DNA of 11,212 nt from SKLM01 sp041687115 (GTDB taxonomy: Bacteria > Chloroflexota > Anaerolineae > B4-G1). Both the position numbers and the translations under genes were made by a program. Shown piece by piece: positions 1 through 5,904 of the stretch. Positions within the stretch are counted from its first letter, which is position 1; every line of letters starts with the position of its first letter. The stretch lies in assembly GCA_041687115.1 (NCBI GenBank), contig JAWLCP010000085.1:1-11212 (forward strand). Reading direction: 5' to 3'. Below the pieces are notes generated by a model. It was not told the DNA's origin and did no database searches. It saw only the letters and a program-made list of their open reading frames with translations.

Positions 1-612
1 CCCTACCGCGGCCAGCGCGGTGTTCTGGGCAATGTGTCCAGCATCCAGGTAGATGTACCGGTAGGCGCGCTCCCCGTACTTCCACTTACACCGCTCGAAG
101 ATCGCGGTCCACACGAATACAACGCTTGCCCGCGCAGCGATATGCTGGTCGAGCGCCGCGCGCGCAATCTCGCTGCGGAAATCTCCCGCGCGCAATTGCT
201 CAAGTCGGTGATGCCTGATATCGTAGTGGTAGATGCCCGGGTCGATACCCTCGACGTCGTGGATGACCAGGTATGTCTCCACAGGGTAGAGAGCGCCAGC
301 GGAGGGCGCCGTCCGGAGATCGACGGTGCGACCTTCCTGCGTAATCCCCTGAGTAGCCCAGAGCAACTGAGAGAGCTCTGACGCCGCGAGGGGGGCGTCC
401 CGGAAGCGCCGCTGACTACGTCGTCGGCTCAACACCTCCCACAGAGGTGCGCCCCCCTCCGTCGTCGGTTCACTCAGCGCGATCTTCGGCGCCTCGGGAT
501 ATCGCTTGTACGTCGGAGGCTTGCTCGCCCAGTCCAGCCGCCCTCCACGGAGTTCACCCCGCTCGTACTTCGTGTCCTGCTGAAATCGGTCTCCAACACT
601 CGAATCCGTCAT
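1..612 (-). CDS. SagB-type nitroreductase-like dehydrogenase, 3' end cut by window edge
   Basis: The reading frame is open from an ATG at 612 to the left edge, giving 204 residues with the C-terminus outside the window. A second ATG lies at 618, but the purine-rich GCGAGGG abuts it directly and sits 6 nt before the ATG at 612, so 612 is preferred. Visible motifs are an RRRSQRRF segment near residue 65, APSAGALYP about 40 residues later, and WKYGERAYRYIYLDAGHIAQ near the cut end. This order is typical of the SagB/ThcOx branch of FMN-dependent nitroreductases. Members of that branch oxidise azolines in peptide natural products, but many free-standing homologues have unknown substrates. No cyclodehydratase or precursor-peptide gene is visible, so a general flavin oxidoreductase role is equally possible. 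The gene follows the rubrerythrin-like gene after a 122-nt gap. Confidence 0.85.
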   Translation of the reverse strand, partial: MTDSSVGDRFQQDTKYERGELRGGRLDWASKPPTYKRYPEAPKIALSEPTTEGGAPLWEVLSRRRSQRRFRDAPLAASELSQLLWATQGITQEGRTVDLRTAPSAGALYPVETYLVIHDVEGIDPGIYHYDIRHHRLEQLRAGDFRSEIARAALDQHIAARASVVFVWTAIFERCKWKYGERAYRYIYLDAGHIAQNTALAAVG

Positions 613-680
613 CGACATCCCTCGCTCTGACGACTGGGGCTTGTTACGTCTTTCCTCATCGCTCACCCGCTGGACCGCGA

Positions 681-723
681 CAGGGTCCCGGGACCCTGAA
701 GGTCCCAGGAACTCGAAGGGTCC
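681..723 (-). repeat. Cluster of mutually complementary GGGTCC/GGGACC blocks
   Basis: The 122-nt gap between the rubrerythrin-like gene and the nitroreductase holds a perfect 18-nt palindrome at 681-698 and two further complementary blocks at 701-706 and 718-723. On the transcribed strand the blocks can form alternative hairpins: 701-706 with the adjacent half of the palindrome, or the palindrome with itself. No T-run follows on the minus strand, so an ordinary intrinsic terminator is not supported. It may be an mRNA-processing or attenuation structure, or a protein-binding site; the sequence does not decide. Confidence 0.45.
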
Positions 724-734
724 GGCGAGAGGCG

Positions 735-1289
735 TCACCCGATGAAGAAGGGATACTCTTCACTGTCCCACCAGGTCTCGTTCTCGCTCAGATACTCGCG
801 CGTGTTATCAAGCAGTTCGTAATGATGCTCCTCCTGCTTGACCAGGAACTTGAAGGCTTCGCGAGCACGCTCATCGTCGGTCTTCTCTGCGCCCTCGGCG
901 TAGAGAGTACGGGTGATATCCTCGGTTTCCAGGCCGAAATCAAGGGCCGCAAGGTCGCCCTCCAGAGACACCTCACGCTCGGGGGTGAAGACGGGCAGCT
1001 GGTACTCCTCCGGCGGCTCTTCCCCGGGGAGGTCAGGGTCGATCGGATCCAGGTCGATGTCCTGATCCATCGCCGCCTCGTAGGGGACCCAGTCGCCCCC
1101 TTCATCCAGAGCCTGATACTCGACCAGGAGAAGCTTCAGATGGTCCACCTCCTGGTGGGCGAGATCACGGAACATGTCCGCCCCGCGCGGATCGGAAGCC
1201 CTCTCAGCCACCTGCATATAGAACTTGTAGCCCTCTCGCTCCAGGCTCATCCCTCGGCGAAGAACGCCTTTCGGTGAATTCCAGTCCAT
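735..1289 (-). CDS. Rubrerythrin-like ferritin-family diiron protein
   Basis: A 184-residue protein of the ferritin-like/rubrerythrin superfamily. Helix 1 carries an LEREGYKFY segment (residues 16-24). The first ExxH motif is E47/H50 (HQEVDH) and the second is E153/H156 (KQEEHHYELL). A third helix with further Glu lies around 121-135. These are the expected carboxylate/His ligands of a diiron site, suggesting peroxide or O2 reduction in the cytoplasm. There is no C-terminal rubredoxin domain, unlike classical rubrerythrin. An acidic, proline-rich linker (about 75-108) separates the two helix pairs, and the C-terminus is rich in Trp and Phe. A TTG start at 1307 is possible, but the AAGGAGG site lies inside that extension and 5 nt before the ATG at 1289, which decides for 1289. 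Electrons could come from the rubredoxin-like proteins of the same run (inference). Confidence 0.85.
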   Translation of the reverse strand: MDWNSPKGVLRRGMSLEREGYKFYMQVAERASDPRGADMFRDLAHQEVDHLKLLLVEYQALDEGGDWVPYEAAMDQDIDLDPIDPDLPGEEPPEEYQLPVFTPEREVSLEGDLAALDFGLETEDITRTLYAEGAEKTDDERAREAFKFLVKQEEHHYELLDNTREYLSENETWWDSEEYPFFIG

Positions 1290-1294
1290 GGTAT

Positions 1295-1301
1295 CCTCCT
1301 T
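1295..1301 (-). promoter_or_regulatory. Ribosome binding site that fixes the rubrerythrin-like start
   Basis: A perfect AAGGAGG stands 5 nt before the ATG at 1289, so the longer TTG-initiated reading is unlikely. Confidence 0.8.
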
Positions 1302-1333
1302 GCTCAATTTGCTCTACTTATGCCCCCACATGC

Positions 1334-1543
1334 TCAATCCTCGACCCTGAGTCCAATGCGGATCGTGACCTGCCACTGGGTGACGTCGCCGCCTTCAATA
1401 CGACCGCGCGTCTCCACAACCTCGAACCAGCGCATGTCGCGCAGGGTCCGCGCCGACTTTACCACGGCGTTCCTGATCGCGTCCTCCAAACCCGTCGAGG
1501 ACGTACCCACCACCTCAATCTTCTTGTACACCTTGTCAGCCAT
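1334..1543 (-). CDS. Dodecin family flavin-binding protein
   Basis: The 69-residue product has the length and layout of dodecin: an N-terminal strand (KVYKKIEVVG), one helix (about 18-35), then two long strands. Trp39 in RDMRWFEVVE is at the position expected for the flavin-stacking Trp, followed by a VTQWQVTIRIGLRVED-like end. Dodecins form hollow dodecamers that store flavin and quench its photochemistry or radicals; they have no known catalytic role. The ATG directly follows the TAG of msrA with no gap, and its ribosome site (GAGGAGG) is encoded by the last codons of msrA, so the two are probably translationally coupled. Flavin storage fits a neighbourhood with flavin enzymes (nitroreductase, flavodiiron protein). 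Confidence 0.93.
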   Translation of the reverse strand: MADKVYKKIEVVGTSSTGLEDAIRNAVVKSARTLRDMRWFEVVETRGRIEGGDVTQWQVTIRIGLRVED

Positions 1544-2137
1544 CTATGCCTCCTCGTTGCTAAGCCTCGATCCCTTCAGTCGAGGGCCGTAGTGCTTGCG
1601 GAACTTGGCCACCTTCGGCGCGATCACCGCGCGGCAGTATGGTTGCCGAGGGTTCCGCCCAAAGTACTCTTGATGATACGCCTGCGCCTCATAGAAAGCC
1701 TCGAAAGGCTCCACCGCCGTCACAATCGGCCGGCCCCAGATCCCTGCCTGGTTCAGCTCCTCGATAACCTCCTCAGCAATCTCCTTCTGTCGGGCATCGT
1801 GATAGAAGATCACCGAGCGATACTGAGGGCCCACGTCGCCACCTTGTCGATTCAGCGTCGTCGGATCGTGGACGTCAAAGAACACCTCCAGAATCTCCCG
1901 ATAGGAGATCACGTCGGGATCGAACCTGACCTGCACGACCTCCGCATGCCCCGTGTTCCCGGCACAGACCTGTTCGTAGGAGGGGTTCGGGATGCTCCCG
2001 CCCGAATAGCCGGAGACGACCTCCTCCACACCCAGCAGTTGCTCAAACACGGCCTCCAGACACCAGAAGCAGCCCCCTCCCAGCGTCGCAATCTCCAATT
2101 CGGCTGGATCCGATGATCGTCGTCCCTCTTGATTCAC
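1544..2137 (-). CDS. msrA: Peptide methionine sulfoxide reductase MsrA
   Basis: MsrA reduces the S-epimer of methionine sulfoxide in proteins and free methionine, using thioredoxin-type donors. The signature GGGCFWCLEAVF is present near the N-terminus with the catalytic Cys at about residue 23 from this start; the family strings GYSGG, GHAEVVQV and YHQEYFGRN follow in the usual order. The start is uncertain. A GTG at 2173 overlaps the previous stop codon by one base but has no ribosome site, and an ATG at 2164 has AAGGA directly against it. The GTG at 2137 has GAGAGG 7 nt upstream and leaves a short leader before the conserved core. The nearby glutaredoxin and FTR-like reductase could supply its thiols (inference). 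Confidence 0.95.
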   Translation of the reverse strand: MNQEGRRSSDPAELEIATLGGGCFWCLEAVFEQLLGVEEVVSGYSGGSIPNPSYEQVCAGNTGHAEVVQVRFDPDVISYREILEVFFDVHDPTTLNRQGGDVGPQYRSVIFYHDARQKEIAEEVIEELNQAGIWGRPIVTAVEPFEAFYEAQAYHQEYFGRNPRQPYCRAVIAPKVAKFRKHYGPRLKGSRLSNEEA

Positions 2138-2172
2138 TCCAGCACCTCTCTGACTGCTACCCATTCCTTTCA

Positions 2173-2721
2173 CTAGAACCGATCGAAGCGGTCAAAGCGG
2201 TCGTGCGTGGCTCTGCAAATCGGGCAGCGACCTGGCGGACGCTCCCTGGCACACAGGTAGCCGCAGACCCGGCAGCGCCAGACGGGTATCGTCCCCTCAC
2301 CCCCATCGGCTTCCTTGCCGGGTCGGGGCGGAGTGGGAGCGGGACTCTCCTGCGAACGCTCGCCCTCCGGCGGACGACGCTCGGGAATCGGCTCCAGCTC
2401 TTTCTCGCCCTCCAGCACCTCCTCCGAGACGTAGAGCGCGCAGTAGCACGCCCCCCAGTCGAGCAGGTCAGGGTCTCGATAGTCGCAGGGGCAGATGATG
2501 TCCAGATCCTTCTTCCTGTCTCCCGACGCCAACCGGCACGGACACGCCCAGTATCCATACCGCTTCTCATTGACCAGCAGCCCCCTCACCAGATCCTTGG
2601 TGAACTCAACGTCCGGGTTGAGGTGGTAGCCAGCTGCCTCAGCTTCCCGGGAAAGCCTCTCGTGGAGAGCGTCGACCTCCTCCTGGGCAATGGCGTCAGG
2701 TGTGACCTCTTCCTCGCTCAC
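2173..2721 (-). CDS. Ferredoxin:thioredoxin reductase catalytic subunit fused to a rubredoxin-like domain
   Basis: The 182-residue product has two parts. Residues about 35-100 match the catalytic (beta) subunit of ferredoxin:thioredoxin reductase: CPC at 60-62, CPC at 78-80 and CYC at 92-94. These six Cys hold the 4Fe-4S cluster and the redox disulfide that passes electrons to a thioredoxin-like partner. The usual CHC is CYC here. After a Pro/Glu-rich linker (about 110-146), residues 148-171 form a rubredoxin-like knuckle pair, C150/C153 and C166/C169, which may bind Fe or Zn. The protein ends in a threefold Asp-Arg-Phe repeat. The GTG start overlaps the glutaredoxin stop by 4 nt, with AAGGAGG 10 nt upstream. 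Rubredoxin-fused FTR homologues are known from methanogens (from memory). The overlap suggests that the glutaredoxin is the partner. Confidence 0.88.
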   Translation of the reverse strand: MSEEEVTPDAIAQEEVDALHERLSREAEAAGYHLNPDVEFTKDLVRGLLVNEKRYGYWACPCRLASGDRKKDLDIICPCDYRDPDLLDWGACYCALYVSEEVLEGEKELEPIPERRPPEGERSQESPAPTPPRPGKEADGGEGTIPVWRCRVCGYLCARERPPGRCPICRATHDRFDRFDRF

Positions 2722-3008
2722 AGTCCCAGAGCCTCCTTGATCTCGTCCGGTTTATAGCCGACCACGCACTGTTTCTCGTCGACGACCAAAGTAGGGAACG
2801 AGCCAGCGCGGTTCCACTCCCGAACCTGCTCGATCGCCTCCCGACGCTCGCTGCCTTTCAGCAGATCGACGTACGTGAAGTCAAAGGCCACGTCGTTGTC
2901 CTCCAGCAGCTGTCGCGTCCGCTTACACCAGACGCAGGTGGACAGGCCATAGAACGTCACCGATTTCTCGTTGTGAGATCCCGCGACACTACCTCGCGCT
3001 CTTGTCAT
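2718..3008 (-). CDS. Glutaredoxin-like thiol:disulfide protein
   Basis: A 96-residue thioredoxin-fold protein. The active site is C25-V-W-C28 in the segment YGLSTCVWCKRTRQLL, and SFPTLVV contains the cis-Pro (P72). The C-terminus (GYKPDEIKEAL) is glutaredoxin-like. It has an 11- to 15-residue extension before the first strand. The CVWC centre differs from the classical CPYC, and similar CxWC glutaredoxin-like proteins occur in prokaryotes without glutathione. The ATG at 3008 has GGGAGAAGG upstream. The stop codon overlaps the GTG of the FTR/rubredoxin fusion, which strongly suggests that the two proteins work as a pair: the FTR-like cluster enzyme reduces this glutaredoxin, which then reduces targets such as MsrA (inference). 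Confidence 0.9.
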   Translation of the reverse strand: MTRARGSVAGSHNEKSVTFYGLSTCVWCKRTRQLLEDNDVAFDFTYVDLLKGSERREAIEQVREWNRAGSFPTLVVDEKQCVVGYKPDEIKEALGL

Positions 3009-3086
3009 AGACCCTTCTCCCTGCCATCGTGATTTGATGTGAGGCGGCCTCTTGGCCCACTCTTCTCTCTTCGCCCCGCGACCGAC

Positions 3087-3263
3087 CTACCCGCGGCCGA
3101 CCTTGGGATCAATATGGCCCGGTCCGCCGCAATCAGGCCTGTAGCATGTCGCATCGATGAAGACGCACTTCTCCTTGCAGCTGGGACAGGCCTCGGGCGG
3201 CGCCTCGGCCTGAAACGTATAGCCGCAGTCAGAGCACTTCCACCAGTTCTTGATACCCGCCAT
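3087..3263 (-). CDS. Small rubredoxin-like zinc-ribbon protein
   Basis: A 58-residue protein starting at an ATG with TAAGGAG 7 nt upstream. It contains a rubredoxin-like pair of knuckles, CSDCGYTF (C10, C13) and CPSC (C26, C29), followed by three more Cys (C33, C40, C45) in a CYRPDCGGPGHIDP tail. Canonical rubredoxin knuckles are CxxCG and CPxCG; here the second lacks the Gly, and the extra cysteines are unusual for a simple electron carrier. Similar rubredoxin-like proteins ending in a CGGPGHIDP-type sequence occur in anaerobic bacteria and archaea, with no firm function (from memory). It may carry electrons to the flavodiiron or rubrerythrin-like protein, or bind zinc structurally. Confidence 0.85.
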   Translation of the reverse strand: MAGIKNWWKCSDCGYTFQAEAPPEACPSCKEKCVFIDATCYRPDCGGPGHIDPKVGRG

Positions 3264-3274
3264 CTCAGCACTCC

Positions 3275-3574
3275 TTACGGCGCGTACGTCTCGGCCAGAT
3301 ACCCGATGAGGACGGTCTTCTCCTGCTCGTTTAGCTCTGCTCCTCTGTCCACCATCCGATTGACCGTCTCTTCCCATTCGCCGCGCGTCTTCTGAGCCGA
3401 AGTCGTGCGATCCAGGCCGTGGCACACAGTGCAACGCTCTTGGAGGAGCGTCTCTCCTTCACCGGAGAGGGGCTCCTCAGCCGGCTCCTCCGCTGCATCC
3501 CCACAGGCTGCCAACACACCGGCCCCCACCACCAACAGAACGACCAACCCCAGCAATATCCTCTTCGACCTCAT
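3275..3574 (-). CDS. Lipoprotein monohaem cytochrome c
   Basis: A 99-residue exported protein. A positively charged start (MRSKR), a hydrophobic stretch (about 6-20) and an LAAC lipobox with Cys24 predict cleavage and lipidation by signal peptidase II. A short acidic Glu/Pro linker follows. The haem-binding motif CTVCH is at 48-52, and Met74 in VNRMVDRG is a reasonable distal ligand, giving a small class I-like cytochrome of about 75 mature residues. AAAGGAG stands 5 nt before the ATG. It is the only clearly membrane-anchored extracytoplasmic protein in this gene run. Placed after sulfur-transfer genes, it could accept electrons from oxidation of reduced sulfur, or feed a terminal reductase (inference). 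Confidence 0.9.
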   Translation of the reverse strand: MRSKRILLGLVVLLVVGAGVLAACGDAAEEPAEEPLSGEGETLLQERCTVCHGLDRTTSAQKTRGEWEETVNRMVDRGAELNEQEKTVLIGYLAETYAP

Positions 3575-3633
3575 GTCGTCTCCTTTGGTGATCCCCTCGA
3601 ACAGAAACTGCTTTGGCCTCCCGACCGGCCCGT

Positions 3634-4071
3634 CTAGATGAATAGCGTGACCGTTGAGTCGCGGGCCGCCTCTATGTACGTACCCACAGCACAGTACTCA
3701 TCGATGAACTCCTGCTCCAGATCCTCCCGACCAATGCCCATGATCTCCATCGTCATGTCACACGCCATAATGTGGCCGCCGAGCTCTTTGAAATCCTCCA
3801 GGAGCTTCCGCAACGACGCCACGTTGGCCTCCTTCATGCGCCGCCTGATCATCCACTTACCAAGGCCGAAGAGATGCCTTCTGGAGAGAGCCCCTCCCTC
3901 CAGGGCTCCTTTCTTCAGGCGCTCCAGCCCCCAGAACGTGAAGTAGATGTAGGCCTCCATGCCCATCGCCAGCGCGCCGTTCCCGATGATCAGCGCGCTG
4001 TACAGCTTGTCCATCTCGCCGCTGTGGAGGATAATCGTCGTTCGCTCAACTTGCGTCTGTCTCTCTTCCAT
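3634..4071 (-). CDS. DsrE2-like sulfur-transfer family protein
   Basis: A 145-residue protein of the DsrE/DsrF-like superfamily, DsrE2-type. It has a first strand TTIILHSGEMDKLYSAL, a GALAMGMEAYIYFTFWGL segment, and the conserved Cys104 in GGHIMACDMTMEIMG, with another Cys at 127. In sulfur-oxidising bacteria, DsrE-type proteins bind persulfide sulfur on a Cys and exchange it with TusA and rhodanese proteins. This set (rhodanese, TusA, DsrE2) is present just upstream here, which supports the assignment. The moderately hydrophobic segment at about 27-50 is part of the fold rather than a clear signal peptide. A GTG at 4077 is possible, but CGAGG stands 5 nt before the ATG at 4071, which is preferred. 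Confidence 0.87.
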   Translation of the reverse strand: MEERQTQVERTTIILHSGEMDKLYSALIIGNGALAMGMEAYIYFTFWGLERLKKGALEGGALSRRHLFGLGKWMIRRRMKEANVASLRKLLEDFKELGGHIMACDMTMEIMGIGREDLEQEFIDEYCAVGTYIEAARDSTVTLFI

Positions 4072-4131
4072 ACGCACCTCGTTACAACCACTAGCTCAAC
4101 GTCCACGATACGGTCGACCCACACACTTCTC

Positions 4132-5490
4132 TTATTCCAGAGGGCAGCTGACCGACGACCAACCCGCCAGGCCCCCCAGGACGACGGTCAGGTCGTCATA
4201 GCCAGCACGCTGGAGCAAGCTGGCCGCGATCATGGAGCGGAGGCCGCTGCCGCAGAAGACGTAGACTTGCTGCCCCCGCAGCACCTCGTCCATCCGCTCC
4301 GGAAGCTGCGTGAGATGGACGCGATGAGCCGTCGGAATCTCGGTCCTCTCCGCCTCCTCCTCGCTACGAACGTCAAGAATCCACGGCTCTTCGTCCCCAT
4401 CGATCCGCTCACAGAGCTCCTGAACCGTGACGACCTCGATGCGCTCGCTCGCCAGCCCGGCCGTGTGCCATGCCAGCATGCCGCCGGCCAGGAAGCCCGC
4501 CACATTGTCATACCCCATCCGAGCCAGGTGACGGACGGGCCCGCTCACGTCGTTCGTCTCGGCCACCAGCAGAATCGGCCGGTCGTACGAGAGGAACCAG
4601 CCGGCGAAGCTTGCCAGGCGCCCCTCGGGGATGGAGAGAGCACCGGGAACATGTGCGGCACTAAACCCCAGCTCCATCCGCGTATCGACCACCTGAGCAT
4701 CGGTTGCCTGAGCGGCGAACTCGTATGGGCGCAGTGGAGGCACCGAGGGGAGGGAACCGACCACGGGCGGACCCTCCAGATTGAGGACCTCCATCATCCT
4801 GAAGTACGGGGGGTACTCCAGGACCTTCCCCACGTTGGCCACGAACGCGTCTTTGTCGGTGTACTGCAGCCTGGGGTTATGCTTTCTCTCCAGGCCGATC
4901 GTGGTCCACGTCCGCTCTGCGATCGCCGTCCCACACGCAGAACCGGCACCGTGCGCGGGGCAGACGATCACCTCGTCGCCCAGCGGAAGGATCTTGTGGA
5001 ACAGCGTGTCGTAGAGCAGCCCCGTGATCTCGGCGAGCCGGTCCTGGCCGTAGAAATCCGTGCGTCCCACGTCGCCAGCGAAGAGGGCGTCGCCGGTGAA
5101 GATGATCCATGGCTCCCCATCGGGGTCGTGCAGCAAGAAGCTCATATGGCCGAGGGTATGCCCCGGCGTGTGGAGCCCTTTCAGCCTGAGGCGTCCAACC
5201 GTCACCGTTTCGCCGTCCATGATCGGCTCACCGTACCCGTACGCCAGATCCCCCTCGCCCGAGTGAAGCACGGCAGCGTCAGTGAGATCAGCCAGCTCCA
5301 GAGAGCCGATCACGTAGTCCTCATTTCGGTGAGTCTCCAGCACGTGGGTGATACGCATGCCAGCCCGGCTCGCCTTCTCGACGTAGGCCCTGGCATCGCG
5401 CCGCGGATCGATCACCACAGCCTGGTTGCCATCACCGATCAGATACGAGTAATGAGCCAACCCCTCAGATTCAATGCGCTCAAATAGCAC
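4132..5490 (-). CDS. Metallo-beta-lactamase protein with two rhodanese domains, persulfide-dioxygenase-like
   Basis: A 452-residue three-domain protein. Residues 1-235 form a metallo-beta-lactamase fold of the ETHE1/persulfide-dioxygenase branch. The usual HxHxDH motif is H54-R-N56-E-D58-Y, so the second His is Asn. The three ligands that hold the single iron in ETHE1 appear to be kept: H54, H107 in LHTPGHTLGH, and D134 in FTGDALF; H180 (PAHGAG) also remains. The first rhodanese domain (about 260-347) has AETND where the catalytic Cys loop should be, so it is probably inactive. The second (about 352-450) has a complete loop, CGSGLRS with Cys413. Likely role: oxidation of, or sulfur transfer from, low-molecular-weight persulfides. 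The GTG start at 5490 has AAGGAGG 6 nt upstream; an ATG at 5526 with GAGG is an alternative. Confidence 0.88.
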   Translation of the reverse strand: MLFERIESEGLAHYSYLIGDGNQAVVIDPRRDARAYVEKASRAGMRITHVLETHRNEDYVIGSLELADLTDAAVLHSGEGDLAYGYGEPIMDGETVTVGRLRLKGLHTPGHTLGHMSFLLHDPDGEPWIIFTGDALFAGDVGRTDFYGQDRLAEITGLLYDTLFHKILPLGDEVIVCPAHGAGSACGTAIAERTWTTIGLERKHNPRLQYTDKDAFVANVGKVLEYPPYFRMMEVLNLEGPPVVGSLPSVPPLRPYEFAAQATDAQVVDTRMELGFSAAHVPGALSIPEGRLASFAGWFLSYDRPILLVAETNDVSGPVRHLARMGYDNVAGFLAGGMLAWHTAGLASERIEVVTVQELCERIDGDEEPWILDVRSEEEAERTEIPTAHRVHLTQLPERMDEVLRGQQVYVFCGSGLRSMIAASLLQRAGYDDLTVVLGGLAGWSSVSCPLE

Positions 5491-5496
5491 GGTCAC

Positions 5497-5503
5497 CCTC
5501 CTT
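5497..5503 (-). promoter_or_regulatory. Ribosome binding site favouring the GTG start of the MBL-rhodanese gene
   Basis: AAGGAGG stands 6 nt before the GTG at 5490 and lies within the reading of the longer ATG-initiated form at 5526, so the shorter form is preferred. Confidence 0.65.
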
Positions 5504-5532
5504 GCTGACTCGCTCGGCCGATCCATCGATCC

Positions 5533-5775
5533 TCAGATCTGGCCCATGAATTGTTTGACCTGGTAGTCCCACTCACGGGTCTCCAGCTCCACCTCGGTTC
5601 TATCTTCTTTCCGCGACGCTGTCACGGTGACGTGCCCACCACCACCTTCGAAAGTGGCGCAACAGGGGTTCTCCCTCGTGAGCGAAAGCCCCAGTCCTTC
5701 CTCGCCCAAGTAATCGATCGCCTGCTCCACCACGTGCTCAGGATCCTTCTTCGTCGTGACGCTGTACAGGGCCAT
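5533..5775 (-). CDS. Conserved-looking small protein of unknown function with a Cys-Cys pair
   Basis: I do not recognise a characterised family. The 80-residue product has a strand (ALYSVTTKK), a helix (about 11-25), and an adjacent Cys pair C38-C39 in RENPCCATFEGGGG. Two further strands (HVTVTA, EVELETREWDYQV) follow. The four-Gly turn and the alternating strands suggest a compact alpha/beta fold. It has no signal peptide. The ATG at 5775 has GAGGAG 7 nt upstream. It lies between the TusA gene and the MBL-rhodanese gene, with about 40 nt to the latter's GTG. The vicinal Cys pair and the neighbours suggest binding of sulfur, a metal or a persulfide carrier, but this is inference only. Confidence 0.75.
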   Translation of the reverse strand: MALYSVTTKKDPEHVVEQAIDYLGEEGLGLSLTRENPCCATFEGGGGHVTVTASRKEDRTEVELETREWDYQVKQFMGQI

Positions 5776-5790
5776 CTGTTGACTCCTCAC

Positions 5791-5889
5791 CTACCTGGGC
5801 GGCTCCAGCTTCTCCAGGACCTCGTGGAACACAAGGGCGGATTCCCACAACGCCCCCGTCTCGGCCTGGTCCAGTGTCAGGCGGACCAT
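5791..5889 (-). CDS. 32-residue mini-ORF between tusA and the CC protein
   Basis: An ATG at 5889 opens a 32-codon frame (MVRLTLDQAETGALWE near the start, HEVLEKLEPPR at the end). It begins 15 nt after the tusA stop and ends at a TAG just before the ribosome site of the next gene. The composition is that of a single amphipathic, Glu/Leu-rich helix, and codon choice looks like the neighbours. The ribosome site is weak (GGGA touching the start), so it could be read by coupling from tusA or be non-coding. It fills almost the whole gap between two genes, which favours a real small gene. Confidence 0.45.
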   Translation of the reverse strand: MVRLTLDQAETGALWESALVFHEVLEKLEPPR

Positions 5890-5904
5890 TCCCAGCAGGC
5901 AGCG

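Noticed and set aside
3005..3271. An 88-codon minus-strand frame over the rubredoxin-like gene
   Set aside because: It overlaps the 58-residue rubredoxin-like gene in another frame; that gene has Cys knuckles and a good ribosome site, this one has neither.
3772..5487. A 571-codon open frame on the plus strand
   Set aside because: It is the GC-driven antisense shadow of the MBL-rhodanese and DsrE2 genes, which have family motifs, ribosome sites and operon spacing on the minus strand; its translation shows no family pattern.
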